Part shown: positions 9,245 to 17,661 of the stretch, piece by piece
Layout: each line of letters starts with the position of its first letter
How positions within the stretch are numbered: position 1 is the first letter of the stretch
Assembly (NCBI GenBank): GCA_947452455.1
Contig: CANGBX010000006.1
Coordinates: forward strand, 144,711 to 208,710
Source: Beijerinckiaceae bacterium
GTDB lineage: Bacteria; Pseudomonadota; Alphaproteobacteria; Rhizobiales; Beijerinckiaceae
Direction: 5' to 3'
DNA length: 64,000 bases
The notes under the pieces: generated by a model
What the model was told of the DNA's origin: nothing
Databases searched by the model: none
What the model saw: only the letters and a program-made list of their open reading frames with translations
Program-made: the position numbers and the translations under genes

Positions 9245-10573
9245 TTAACTGAGCAACGGTCCCCATGCGGGATCAGATCCAAAGCTTTGTGTCGGCACGG
9301 GGAATTCACCACGCCCGAACACGTCAGCCATGAAGATTTTCGGGCCGCCACCGCCGCCCGGATCACGGAAGAACATCACATAGAGCCCGTTGGGCGCCCA
9401 TGTCGGTCCTTCATTGTGATAGCCCTCGGTGATGATGCGCTCGCCCGAGCCATCTGGCTTCATCACACCAACACCGAACGAGCCACCCTTCTGGCGCGTG
9501 AAGGCAATGAAATCACCTTTCGGCGACCAGACAGGTGTCGAATAGCGCGCGCCATCCGAATAGGAGATGCGCTTGGCGCCACCGCCGCCCGCACCCATCA
9601 CATAAATTTGCTGCGTGCCACCGCGGTCGGATTCAAACACAACCTGCGCACCATCTGGCGAATAAGAGGGCGATGTATCAATGCCCGCCGTATCGGTCAG
9701 GCGCGTGGTCGCGCGTGAGCGCAAATCCATTGTGAAGAGATTCGATGATGAGCCCTGCGACAACGACATGATGATCTTCTGGCCATCGGGCGAGAAGCGC
9801 GGCGAGAAGGTCATGCCGGGAAAATTGCCGACGACTTCGCGCTGTCCTGTTTCAATATTGAGAATGAAGACGCGCGGATCGCCTTTGCCGAAAGACATAT
9901 AGGCAACATCTTGCGACGAGGGCGAGAAGCGCGGCGTGACAACGAGATCTTCGCCGCCCGATAGATAGCGCACATTGGCGCCATCCTGATCCATGATGGC
10001 GAGGCGCTTGGCGCGGCGTTCCTTCGGGCCCGATTCATCAATGAAGACGACGCGTGAATCAAAGAAACCCTTCTCGCCCGTGATGCGCGAGAAAATCGCA
10101 TCCGAGACAATATGCGCCACACGGCGCGCATTGTTCGGGTCGGTCACATATTGCTGTCCGCTCACCTGTTGTCCGGTGGAGACATCCCAGAGACGGAATT
10201 GTGTCTGCATGCGCCCGTCAGGCGCGCGCGCCACGCGGCCCGTCACTACAAATTGCGCATTGATCATGCGCCAGGCATCGGCGCGCGGCGGCGCATCAGG
10301 ATTGCTGATCTGCTCGGGGAAAGAGCGCGGCTCGAGCGGCTGCAAGAAGACAGAGCGCGCGAAATTATTGGTGATGATGCCAGAGAGCGCGGGGCCCTGA
10401 TCGCCAGCGAAATTCGTCACCGCAATCGGTACGGGCTGGAAATTCGAGCCGCGTCGAATGTCGAGATATTTCGATTGCGCGAAAGCAGAAGTGGGCAAGA
10501 GGCTCGCACCGGCCAGGCCAGTGAACAAGCCGCCCATTTGGCGACGGGAGAAAAGCATTTTTGGATCGCTCAT
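9245..10573 (-). CDS. tolB: Tol-Pal system protein TolB, with twin-arginine-like signal
   Basis: TolB is the periplasmic beta-propeller that binds Pal and is regulated by TolA during outer-membrane constriction. About 442 residues are predicted from the ATG at 10573; an in-frame ATG at 10612, only 3 nt after the tolA stop, would add 13 residues and cannot be excluded. The N-terminus shows [15 protein letters not shown] ending near AFAQ, resembling a Tat signal. The N-terminal TolB domain is followed by WD40-like repeats with recurrent motifs of the type [20 protein letters not shown] and [10 protein letters not shown]. It completes a tolQRAB unit. Length is normal for the family. Confidence 0.95.
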   Translation of the reverse strand: MSDPKMLFSRRQMGGLFTGLAGASLLPTSAFAQSKYLDIRRGSNFQPVPIAVTNFAGDQGPALSGIITNNFARSVFLQPLEPRSFPEQISNPDAPPRADAWRMINAQFVVTGRVARAPDGRMQTQFRLWDVSTGQQVSGQQYVTDPNNARRVAHIVSDAIFSRITGEKGFFDSRVVFIDESGPKERRAKRLAIMDQDGANVRYLSGGEDLVVTPRFSPSSQDVAYMSFGKGDPRVFILNIETGQREVVGNFPGMTFSPRFSPDGQKIIMSLSQGSSSNLFTMDLRSRATTRLTDTAGIDTSPSYSPDGAQVVFESDRGGTQQIYVMGAGGGGAKRISYSDGARYSTPVWSPKGDFIAFTRQKGGSFGVGVMKPDGSGERIITEGYHNEGPTWAPNGLYVMFFRDPGGGGGPKIFMADVFGRGEFPVPTQSFGSDPAWGPLLS

Positions 10574-10615
10574 GAGATGATCTCGCGGGCTGTCGGTGTT
10601 GGTCTGGCGCATGGT

Positions 10616-11689
10616 TCAGCCCTGCATTTCATCGGGATCGAAACGCAGAATTCGCGCACGCCATTGTTCGTAATAGGGCTGGTATTGGGCTGGAATTTTA
10701 AGCGGATTGCAGCGGCGCACGGCGCGCACAGCACTCTCGGCCAGAGAATTCAGCGATGGATCGGAGGGTGGATTGAGCAGCGAGGGCTGGCCTGCGAGCG
10801 AACCATCCTTCGTATATTCCACCTTGATCTGCGGAATGTAGCGCTGGCCCGAACTCATACCCAGATACGACCAGCACTGCTTATATTGATCCTGCAAAAA
10901 GCCATCGAGCGCCGCCCATAAAGACGGCGACATTTTCGGCGCATTGGCGGTTGCAGTGCCAAGCGAAGCGGTCTGGCTCACCTGTTGTCCGGTGGAGGCG
11001 CGTTGCTGCGCTTGTTCGCGTGACAAAAGACGCGCGATTTCTGTCGGATCGGTCTTGGCCTTCACCGCTTGCTCGTCGCCGGTCTTGGGTTTTTGCGCAG
11101 GCTTGTTGTCTTTGCTTTGCTCAAGCAGTTTGGCGACCTGATCCACTTTCGGTGGCTCGGGCTCTTTCGGGCGCGGCGGAATCTTGGGCGGAACAGGTGT
11201 TTCCACCTTTTTGGGTTCCGGCTTTTGCTGTTGCTTCAGCTTTTCCAAAGCCTCGGCTTCTTTGGGCTCGGGCTTTGGCTGTTCTTTCACCGGCTCGGGT
11301 TTTGGCGGCGGTGGTGGCGGTGTCGGTGTCGCTTGCTTTTGCTGCGCAGGCGCGAGCTTTTCATCGCGGCCCGGATCAGGCTCGCGCTTGCCTTCCTGCA
11401 CGGGGGCGGCGGTGTCGACTTTGGCTTCCTTCACCACAGGTGTGGGGCGCGTTTCCGTTTGCTCGGAGATTTTATCAGCGCGCGGCGGCAGCGGCTTTGT
11501 TTCTTTGGCGGTCTTTTCACCGCGCATAATCTGGTTGAATTGCTCATTGGTGATGACTTCAACCGGAACGCTTTCTTCAGCCTCTTTGAATTGCGGCGCG
11601 TCCGAAAAAACGACGAGCGTCGCCGCCAGCAGGGCGGCATGGCCGACTGCTGAAATAACGACGCCGGGATCGGAGGCTCTGAACTTCAC
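10616..11689 (-). CDS. tolA: TolA, energy-transducing protein of the Tol-Pal system
   Basis: TolA spans the periplasm and links the TolQR motor to TolB-Pal. The 357-residue protein has one N-terminal membrane helix (about residues 9-27, preceded by the short cytoplasmic MKFRASDPG). A very long lysine/proline/glutamate-rich stalk, about residues 55-250, follows. The compact C-terminal domain (about 255-357) contains two cysteines (QCWSYLG and RRCNPLKIP) that probably form the disulfide typical of TolA domain III. It starts 10 nt after tolR and ends 3 nt before the longest possible tolB start. The stalk is proline-rich rather than the alanine/lysine helix of E. coli, as is common in rhizobial TolA. 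Confidence 0.93.
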   Translation of the reverse strand: MKFRASDPGVVISAVGHAALLAATLVVFSDAPQFKEAEESVPVEVITNEQFNQIMRGEKTAKETKPLPPRADKISEQTETRPTPVVKEAKVDTAAPVQEGKREPDPGRDEKLAPAQQKQATPTPPPPPPKPEPVKEQPKPEPKEAEALEKLKQQQKPEPKKVETPVPPKIPPRPKEPEPPKVDQVAKLLEQSKDNKPAQKPKTGDEQAVKAKTDPTEIARLLSREQAQQRASTGQQVSQTASLGTATANAPKMSPSLWAALDGFLQDQYKQCWSYLGMSSGQRYIPQIKVEYTKDGSLAGQPSLLNPPSDPSLNSLAESAVRAVRRCNPLKIPAQYQPYYEQWRARILRFDPDEMQG

Positions 11690-11699
11690 GGCCTTGCGC

Positions 11700-12149
11700 T
11701 CACTTCCTTTCCTGCTCGGTCACGAGCGCGACTTTCTTGTAACCGGCAGCAGTGATGATCGACATGACTTCGGCCACGCGGCCATAAGGAACGCCCTTTG
11801 AACCGCGCACATAAATGCGCTCGTCAAAACCTTCTTTGGCCATGGCCTGCAATTTTTCAGGCAAAGCTGATGCTTCCACCGGCTGATCGGCCAGGAAAAT
11901 CGCGCCCTTATCGTCAATCGCGACCGAAAGCGGCTTTTGATCAATGTTGAGCGCGGCAGCTTTGGTCTGAGGCAGATCAATCGGCACGCCGGTTGCGAGC
12001 AAAGGTGCCGCCACCATGAAGATAATGAGCAACACAAGCATGACGTCGATGAAAGGCGTCATGTTGATTTCGCACATGGCGGCATAGCGCGGCACACCGC
12101 GCCGCCGCCGTCCGCCGCCACCACCGCCTGCTCCCACTGACATTCCCAT
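11700..12149 (-). CDS. tolR: TolR, ExbD/TolR family motor subunit
   Basis: TolR forms the proton-driven motor with TolQ. The 149-residue protein starts with a glycine/arginine-rich cytoplasmic tail. Next come the family motif INMTPFIDVMLVLLIIFMVA, with the essential membrane aspartate near residue 35, and a periplasmic domain of about 100 residues. It lies 11 nt after tolQ and 10 nt before tolA. The glycine run at residues 8-13 followed by four arginines is unusual in E. coli but common in alphaproteobacterial TolR. Confidence 0.96.
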   Translation of the reverse strand: MGMSVGAGGGGGGRRRRGVPRYAAMCEINMTPFIDVMLVLLIIFMVAAPLLATGVPIDLPQTKAAALNIDQKPLSVAIDDKGAIFLADQPVEASALPEKLQAMAKEGFDERIYVRGSKGVPYGRVAEVMSIITAAGYKKVALVTEQERK

Positions 12150-12160
12150 CAGAAAACTCC

Positions 12161-12889
12161 TTACGACACGCGGTCGCGACCGACATGCGTGTCGATCTGG
12201 CGTGACAGGATGGAGGAGAATTCATCGGCAAAGCTTTCCATGCGCGCCTGCGAGCGTGCGACTTTGCCGGAGAGGATATTGTAGAAGATGAGTGCGGGAA
12301 TGGCCGCAAACAGGCCGATGGCTGTTGCAAACAAAGCTTCGGCAATGCCGGGCGCCACAACAGCGAGCGATGTGTTCTTTGAGGCCGCAATCGAGCGGAA
12401 CGAGCTCATAATGCCCCAGACCGTGCCGAACAGGCCGACGAAAGGGCCCGCCGATGCCACAGAGGCGAGCACGAGAAGATTGGATTCCAGCCGTTCGACT
12501 TCACGTGCAATCGAAACATCGAGCACTTTTTCAATACGTGCCTGCAGGCCCATGAAAGAAGAAGAGGCGGTGGAGAAAGAACGCTTCCACTCGCGCATCG
12601 CTGCGACAAAAAGAGAAGCGGTGGCCGTTGTCTCGCGATTGGCGAGGGCGGCGTAGAGATCTTCGAGCGAATTGCCGGACCAGAAATTTTCTTCAAAGCG
12701 GTCCATCGACACTTGCGCCTGGCGCAGCAGGATGAACTTGTTGACGATGATCGCCCAAGCCCAGACCGAGGCTGCCAGCAGGCCGATCATTACGGTCTTC
12801 ACGACGAAATGCGCCCCCCAGAACATGTGCCAGAAGGAAACTTCAGTCGAAGCGGAAAGTGCGCTCGAAGCAATGTCGCCAGGGTTCAT
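12161..12889 (-). CDS. tolQ: TolQ, MotA/TolQ/ExbB family motor subunit
   Basis: TolQ is the polytopic inner-membrane proton channel subunit of the Tol-Pal motor. The 242-residue product has a first membrane helix near residues 27-47 and two more in the C-terminal half. The family signature covers SAGPFVGLFGTVWGIMSSF and the following ATAIGLFAAIPALIFYN. The ATG at 12889 (MNPGDIASS) is used; the in-frame upstream 45 codons are not TolQ-like. It starts about 200 nt after the ybgC stop, so tolQ probably has its own promoter there; a CtrA-like site lies at 13049. Confidence 0.96.
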   Translation of the reverse strand: MNPGDIASSALSASTEVSFWHMFWGAHFVVKTVMIGLLAASVWAWAIIVNKFILLRQAQVSMDRFEENFWSGNSLEDLYAALANRETTATASLFVAAMREWKRSFSTASSSFMGLQARIEKVLDVSIAREVERLESNLLVLASVASAGPFVGLFGTVWGIMSSFRSIAASKNTSLAVVAPGIAEALFATAIGLFAAIPALIFYNILSGKVARSQARMESFADEFSSILSRQIDTHVGRDRVS

Positions 12890-13048
12890 CGAAACATCCG
12901 TCCTTTGCGCGACCGTCCGGCCGCAGATCGACTCACAGCGCGTATTTGCGCGTTGAGCGTTCCTCTGCGCCAAATCGGTCAATTCTGGGGCTGGCCGCGT
13001 GAGTGCCGCCAAGCCTTTGACCACAGACGAGTTAAGCCTTGCTTGAGG

Positions 13049-13063
13049 TTAATATCGGGTTAG
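13049..13063. promoter_or_regulatory. Possible CtrA-binding site upstream of tolQ
   Basis: TTAA-TATCGGG-TTAG matches TTAA-N7-TTAA at seven of eight positions and lies 160-174 nt upstream of the tolQ start, within the ybgC-tolQ gap. It has the same variant form as the site before pal. Confidence 0.45.
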
Positions 13064-13086
13064 CGTTACCGCATTGCGGCACGGCA

Positions 13087-13503
13087 TTAACCTTTGGCGC
13101 CGCCCAGTGTGGCGCGGATTTGGGCCGGAATACGGCAGGGCTTGCCGTCAACCACGCAGGCAATGCGGACTTGAGCCGCAATCAGCACCTCATCGCCCCG
13201 TTTGACCCGCTGGGCGAGCTCCATCGAGGCGCCGCCGATCTCCATCACATCAGTCTCGATGGTCAGGAGGTCGTCCATCCGGGCGGGCTTGAGGAAATCA
13301 ATCGTCATGGCGCGTACGGCAAAACCGAAGCGCTCGGTCGCCTCGCCCGCCAGCACCGCGCCTTGATCAATCCCGTGTGAACGCAGCATCTCCGTGCGCC
13401 CGCGCTCCATGAAGCGCAGATAGGAGGCGTGATAGACGACGCCGGAAAAGTCGGTGTCCTCGTAATAGACGCGGATGGGGAAGATGTGGGGGAAGGGGGT
13501 CAT
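13087..13503 (-). CDS. ybgC: YbgC, Tol-Pal-associated acyl-CoA thioesterase
   Basis: YbgC is a hot-dog-fold thioesterase encoded next to the Tol-Pal genes. The 138-residue protein carries the family signature YEDTDFSGVVYHASYLRFME near residues 14-33, with the catalytic aspartate in DTDFSG. Its ATG overlaps the TGA of the upstream toxin gene (ATGA), so translation is probably coupled to the toxin-antitoxin pair. In most relatives ybgC directly follows ruvB, so the two genes upstream look inserted. It ends about 200 nt before tolQ. Confidence 0.95.
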   Translation of the reverse strand: MTPFPHIFPIRVYYEDTDFSGVVYHASYLRFMERGRTEMLRSHGIDQGAVLAGEATERFGFAVRAMTIDFLKPARMDDLLTIETDVMEIGGASMELAQRVKRGDEVLIAAQVRIACVVDGKPCRIPAQIRATLGGAKG

Positions 13504-13856
13504 GCGCCGCTCATTGTGTCGTTGTTGGTATCGGCCAGACCCAGAAAGATGATGATGGACTGGTTCAGCTTTTGAAGATCCGAAATGCTCAGCTGTCCGA
13601 TCTTTTTACCCAGTTTCGATTTTGGGACTGTGGTGACCTTATCGGCCATCAATCGCGACATACGTTCGAGTCCATTCTCCTTGGTTGCTTCAATGAGCAT
13701 ACGAAATGCCGGGCTCTCTGTTGGGTCGCTGGTGATGGAGCAGACGGTAATAGAGGCCGTTTCGTTGTAAGCATCATTCTGGATAATCACGCAGGGGCGA
13801 GGCTTGCTCGCATAATCAGGGCCTCCAGCGACGGTCCAGATCTCGCCTCGTTTCAT
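13500..13856 (-). CDS. MazF/PemK-family toxin (predicted endoribonuclease)
   Basis: The 118-residue product is a MazF/PemK-type toxin, a family whose members usually cleave mRNA at short sequence motifs. Visible family features are the N-terminal strand KRGEIWTVAGG, the SKPRPCVIIQND segment that carries the catalytic arginine, and the later DKVTTVPKSKLGKKIG stretch. The start overlaps the antitoxin stop by four bases (ATGA), and its own stop overlaps the ybgC start, giving an uninterrupted antitoxin-toxin-ybgC relay. The cleavage specificity cannot be read from sequence. Confidence in the family is high. Confidence 0.9.
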   Translation of the reverse strand: MKRGEIWTVAGGPDYASKPRPCVIIQNDAYNETASITVCSITSDPTESPAFRMLIEATKENGLERMSRLMADKVTTVPKSKLGKKIGQLSISDLQKLNQSIIIFLGLADTNNDTMSGA

Positions 13857-14095
13857 TTCGACCAGATTTCAGAGATGGAATCGATAAAGTCCTGATCTTC
13901 TTTTTCATAAGGGCTCATGGCGACAGCCCGCGACTGACGGCGAGCTTCCGCAAGCCATTCCGGCGAGCGGGTATCCGGCACCCAAATCTGGACAAGCCGC
14001 AGCCCCTTTTCGCGCTGGCGCTTGCGAAAATCGCTGACCTTGCGCCGCGTCGCGAGGCGCTTCTCGTCTTCAGGTCGCTTGGGTGCACTGGACAT
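13853..14095 (-). CDS. MazE-family antitoxin (DUF3018-like)
   Basis: This 80-residue basic protein matches the small antitoxin family paired with MazF toxins in alphaproteobacteria (DUF3018). The N-terminal half is rich in Arg/Lys and contains KVSDFRKRQREKGLRLVQIW. The motif WVPDTRSPEWLAEARRQSRA follows, and the acidic C-terminus (KEDQDFIDSISEIW) presumably wraps the toxin. It is the first gene of the pair and overlaps the toxin by four bases. A perfect 14-bp palindrome lies 16 nt upstream of its start at 14111, as expected for an autoregulated toxin-antitoxin operon. The DNA-binding fold is inferred. Confidence 0.85.
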   Translation of the reverse strand: MSSAPKRPEDEKRLATRRKVSDFRKRQREKGLRLVQIWVPDTRSPEWLAEARRQSRAVAMSPYEKEDQDFIDSISEIWSK

Positions 14096-14110
14096 GGAGC
14101 TTCCCTATAG

Positions 14111-14124
14111 GGTTACATGTAACC
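14111..14124. promoter_or_regulatory. Palindromic operator candidate of the MazEF-type operon
   Basis: GGTTACATGTAACC is a perfect 14-bp palindrome located between ruvB and the antitoxin start. It is the most likely autoregulatory operator of the pair. Confidence 0.6.
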
Positions 14125-14157
14125 TAGATCAGGGCCGCATATTTGGCAAGGACGAAT

Positions 14158-15201
14158 TTACTCATCCCCCTCGGCAAACAGGCCGAACTGGGTTGAGGGA
14201 TCGCGCGACGGCGCTTCCAACCCCAGATGTTTGAAAGCGGCTGGCGTCAGAATACGCCCGCGCGGCGTGCGCTGGATGAAGCCTTGCTGCAACAGATAAG
14301 GCTCGATGATGTCTTCAATCGCATCGCGCGGTTCTGACAATGCGGCGGCGATGGTCTCGATGCCAACCGGACCGCCGCCGAATTTCAGCGCCACCGTGTC
14401 GAGATAGCGCCGATCCATAATGTCGAGACCAATGCCATCGACATCGAGAAGGCGCAGCGCCTTGTCCGCGACATCGCGCGTCACCGTCGCGTTGTTATCG
14501 ACAATGGCAAAGTCACGCACACGGCGCAGCAGACGCCCTGCAATGCGCGGCGTGCCGCGTGAGCGCTTTGCAATCTCATGCGCGCCATCATCCGACATGG
14601 GAATGCCGAGCACACGCGCGCCTCGCGAGACAATACCTTGCAATTCATCGACCGTGTAAAAATTGAGACGGATCGGAATGCCGAAACGATCACGCAAAGG
14701 CGTGGTCAGAAGCCCCGCGCGTGTCGTTGCGCCCACAAGCGTGAATTTCGCCAGATCGATTTTCACCGAGCGCGCGGCAGGGCCTTCGCCGATGATGAGA
14801 TCGAGCTGAAAATCTTCCATTGCCGGATAGAGAATTTCTTCGACCGCCGGATTGAGGCGATGGATTTCATCGATGAAGAGCACATCACGCTCTTCGAGAT
14901 TGGTGAGCTGCGCCGCGAGATCGCCCGCTTTTGCAATCACGGGGCCGGAGGTCGAGCGGAAGTTGACGCCCAGTTCCCGCGCCACAATTTGCGCCAAGGT
15001 CGTTTTGCCCAAGCCCGGCGGGCCAACGAAGAGCACGTGATCCAGCGCATCACCGCGTGCTTTCGCTGCTTCGATAAAAATTTTGAGATTCTTGCGTGCT
15101 GCTTCTTGGCCCGTGAAATCCATCAGCGTCAGCGGGCGGATGGAAGCATCCGTATCATCTTCACGTTTGTCGGCTGAGACGAGGCGGGGATTATCACTCA
15201 C
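14158..15201 (-). CDS. ruvB: Holliday junction branch migration ATPase RuvB
   Basis: RuvB is the hexameric AAA+ motor that drives branch migration with RuvA. The 347-residue protein has Walker [10 protein letters not shown] near residue 60, Walker [12 protein letters not shown], sensor [19 protein letters not shown], and the C-terminal winged helix with [12 protein letters not shown]. Its ATG overlaps the end of ruvA by four bases. The following gene is the MazE-type antitoxin rather than ybgC, although the remainder of the neighbourhood is the standard ruvCAB-tol layout. Confidence 0.98.
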   Translation of the reverse strand: MSDNPRLVSADKREDDTDASIRPLTLMDFTGQEAARKNLKIFIEAAKARGDALDHVLFVGPPGLGKTTLAQIVARELGVNFRSTSGPVIAKAGDLAAQLTNLEERDVLFIDEIHRLNPAVEEILYPAMEDFQLDLIIGEGPAARSVKIDLAKFTLVGATTRAGLLTTPLRDRFGIPIRLNFYTVDELQGIVSRGARVLGIPMSDDGAHEIAKRSRGTPRIAGRLLRRVRDFAIVDNNATVTRDVADKALRLLDVDGIGLDIMDRRYLDTVALKFGGGPVGIETIAAALSEPRDAIEDIIEPYLLQQGFIQRTPRGRILTPAAFKHLGLEAPSRDPSTQFGLFAEGDE

Positions 15202-15812
15202 TGTGAAAGCTCCTTCAGACCGCGGCGGATCAGCGCCTGCGTGCCTGCATCTTCACCCAAAGCGCTGACGCTTGCTGCAACTGCCGCAGCAGCTTGCGGG
15301 CGACCGTAACCGAGATTGACGAGCGCTGAAATCGCATCTTGCACGGGCTTTGGTGCTGATGTGCTTTCTTCCCCAGCAAGACGTGCGAGATTGGGATCGA
15401 CGCTGCCAAATTGCGGTGCTTTGTCTTTCAATTCCGAGACAATGCGCTGCGCCAATTTCGGGCCCACGCCGGGCGTGCGCGCAACGGCGGCCTTGTCTTG
15501 CATGGCAATGGCCGAGGTCAATTCATTGGGTGCCATAATGCCCAAGATGGCGAGCGCCACTTTCGAGCCCACGCCTTGCACACTTTGCAACAGACGAAAC
15601 CAATCACGCTCGGAATCTGACAAAAAGCCGAAGAGACGGATCGCATCTTCGCGCACTTGCGTTTCAATGGCGAGCGTGGCGGCTTCGCCTGCGCGCGGCA
15701 ATCTTTGCAACGTGCGCGATGAGCATTGCACGACATAGCCGACGCCTTGAACATCGATAATCACATGATCTTCGGCATAGGAATCAATAATGCCTTTGAG
15801 CTTACCGATCAT
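15198..15812 (-). CDS. ruvA: Holliday junction DNA helicase subunit RuvA
   Basis: RuvA binds four-way junctions as a tetramer and recruits RuvB. The 204-residue protein starts [12 protein letters not shown], typical of the family OB-fold. It has the two helix-hairpin-helix motifs ([17 protein letters not shown] and [19 protein letters not shown]), a flexible linker, and the C-terminal three-helix domain that contacts RuvB. It overlaps both ruvC and ruvB by four bases (ATGA), so the three genes form a tightly coupled operon. Confidence 0.97.
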   Translation of the reverse strand: MIGKLKGIIDSYAEDHVIIDVQGVGYVVQCSSRTLQRLPRAGEAATLAIETQVREDAIRLFGFLSDSERDWFRLLQSVQGVGSKVALAILGIMAPNELTSAIAMQDKAAVARTPGVGPKLAQRIVSELKDKAPQFGSVDPNLARLAGEESTSAPKPVQDAISALVNLGYGRPQAAAAVAASVSALGEDAGTQALIRRGLKELSQ

Positions 15813-16330
15813 GCCTGCACCTTTTTCAAATTCGCAGCGAGCTGGCGCGAGCCGCGGTGCTGCGCATGGCAGATCGCAACCGCCAAAGCATCCGCCGCAT
15901 CGAGCGAGCTTGCATCACTGCGCGGCAAGAGCACTTTAATCATCATGCCGACTTGTGTCTTCTGGGCATGGCCTGCGCCCACCACAGTCTTCTTCACCAG
16001 ATTGGCGGCATATTCAGCAACCGGAATGCCGGCGAGTGCGGGCACAAGCAAAGCAATGCCGCGCGCTTGGCCCAGTTTCAAAGTCGATTGCGGATCGCGA
16101 TTGACGAATGTCTCTTCCACCGCTGCCTCATGGGGCATGTGGGCATGGACGATGCTGGTAATGCCATCATGCAATTGGCGCAAACGATCGGCGAGCGACA
16201 GCGCGCCGTCCGAATGAACAGAGCCGCAGGCGACATAAGACAGGCGTGATCCTTGCGCATCAATGATCCCCCAGCCGGTGTTGCGCAGGCCGGGGTCGAG
16301 CCCAAGTATCCGAATCGTTTGCAAAGTCAT
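15809..16330 (-). CDS. ruvC: Crossover junction endodeoxyribonuclease RuvC
   Basis: RuvC resolves Holliday junctions by paired nicking. The 173-residue protein has the RNase H-like fold with catalytic acidic residues: Asp in [13 protein letters not shown], Glu in AAVEETFVN, and the C-terminal [14 protein letters not shown] pair. It is the first gene of ruvCAB. A YebC-type gene often lies upstream in other alphaproteobacteria, but here the neighbour is a divergently transcribed permease. Confidence 0.97.
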   Translation of the reverse strand: MTLQTIRILGLDPGLRNTGWGIIDAQGSRLSYVACGSVHSDGALSLADRLRQLHDGITSIVHAHMPHEAAVEETFVNRDPQSTLKLGQARGIALLVPALAGIPVAEYAANLVKKTVVGAGHAQKTQVGMMIKVLLPRSDASSLDAADALAVAICHAQHRGSRQLAANLKKVQA

Positions 16331-16388
16331 GTAGATTGATTATCCCCCCAGCTTGCGGGCCGCCAGCGGTCCCGATCCGGAGAGCCTG

Positions 16389-17168
16389 TTGTCAGATGCC
16401 CTGAGCCTTGCGGCTGTCACCGATATTTTGATGCAGACCCGCACATGGGAGCTGGCAGTCATCATTCTTGTCGGTGGCGTGGTGCGTGGTTTTTCGGGGT
16501 TTGGTGGGGCGCTGATCTTCATTCCCCTTGCCTCGGCCCTTGTCGGCCCGAAGCTCGCCATTCCGATTTTTTACCTGATCGATCTGGTCACTGCGACGCC
16601 CTATGGCCTGCGAATGATCCCGAAAGCCAGTTTGCGGGAAGTGGGACCCATGCTGGCGGGCAGTTGGGTAGCGGCGCCTTTCGGGGGCTGGATTCTCGTG
16701 ACCATCGCGCCTGACACTCTGCGCTGGGCGACCAGCATCATGGTTTTGATGATGGTCGGGCTTTTGGCCTCCGGCTGGCGCTATCGCGATGAGCCGCGTC
16801 CGGCTCTGTCTTTGGGGCTTGGCGGCACGGCTGGCCTACTTGGCACAGCCACGGGCATTTCCGGCCCCGTGATCATTGCTTATTTTCTGGGGAGCCGCGC
16901 CTCGGCCGAGCTCGTGCGCGCCAATATTATGGCCTTTTACGCTTTGGCGGCGCTGGGCACAGATGTGGTCTTTTTCTTCAACGGCCTCTTCACTCTGGAG
17001 GCTCTGGTCTATGCCGCTTTGGCCGCGCCGCTTTATGCGGCGGGCCTGACTTTGGGCACGCGGGTGTTTGGCAAGTCGAGCGACAAGGCCTATCGCCAAG
17101 TGGCTTTTGTGCTGATCACGCTTTCGGCCATTTCCGGCATGCCGCCGGTCAGCGCCCTGATCCGTTAG
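16389..17168 (+). CDS. TSUP (TauE/SafE) family membrane permease
   Basis: The product (about 259 residues) is a polytopic protein of the TauE/SafE family, whose members export sulfite, sulfoacetate or related anions. The family repeat motif GFSGFGGALIFIPLASAL lies near the N-terminus, and a second repeat LLGTATGISGPVIIAYFLGS lies mid-protein; about seven or eight hydrophobic segments are visible. No good ATG-plus-SD exists: a TTG at 16389 has GGAGAG just upstream, while an ATG at 16431 would begin nearer the first helix. Substrate is unknown. It converges with the ArsC-like gene, overlapping by four bases. Confidence 0.85.
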   Translation: MSDALSLAAVTDILMQTRTWELAVIILVGGVVRGFSGFGGALIFIPLASALVGPKLAIPIFYLIDLVTATPYGLRMIPKASLREVGPMLAGSWVAAPFGGWILVTIAPDTLRWATSIMVLMMVGLLASGWRYRDEPRPALSLGLGGTAGLLGTATGISGPVIIAYFLGSRASAELVRANIMAFYALAALGTDVVFFFNGLFTLEALVYAALAAPLYAAGLTLGTRVFGKSSDKAYRQVAFVLITLSAISGMPPVSALIR

Positions 17169-17506
17169 AGAAAGGGCTCGACCTTCTCGGCCGGCCGGCA
17201 GACGGCGGCTTTCTGGCCCTTCACGACAATCGGGCGTTCCATCAGAATGGGGTGCTCCAAAATCGCCTCGAGGATTTGCTTGTCGGTCATCTTGGCCTCA
17301 TCGAGCCCAAGCGTTTCGAGCGTTGTGCCTTTTTTGCGCAAAATCTCGCGTGCTTTGAGGCCAAGCTTGGCCAAGAGCGCCGTCAGCTCGGTCCGATCAG
17401 GCGGGGTCTTAAGATATTCGATGATTTCCGGCTCGATTCCGGCATCCTTGATCATGCCCAGAACGGTGCGGGAGGTGCCGCAGGCGGGATTATGGTAAAT
17501 GCGCAT
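17165..17506 (-). CDS. arsC: ArsC-family reductase (glutaredoxin-type arsenate reductase)
   Basis: This 113-residue thioredoxin-fold protein starts [16 protein letters not shown], with the catalytic cysteine of the arsenate reductase family in the HNPxCGTSR motif. The later [14 protein letters not shown] segment carries the conserved arginine. Proteins of this family reduce arsenate with glutathione and glutaredoxin. Short members can instead be Spx/YffB-like with no proven arsenate activity. No ars operon genes are nearby. Its 3' end overlaps the convergent permease gene. Confidence 0.88.
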   Translation of the reverse strand: MRIYHNPACGTSRTVLGMIKDAGIEPEIIEYLKTPPDRTELTALLAKLGLKAREILRKKGTTLETLGLDEAKMTDKQILEAILEHPILMERPIVVKGQKAAVCRPAEKVEPFL

Positions 17507-17661
17507 CGAACCTCACGAAACTTCAAAGACTTGCCGCAAGGGCAGGGTGCTGGGGCGTGACCTTTGGGGCGCCTTGGCGGACGGTGTCGGGAAAAGCCCC
17601 GCTTGACACTCGGTCCCCTCTCAAGCCTCTTCGCCCAAACGGATCTTCGAGGCAAGGTGCG

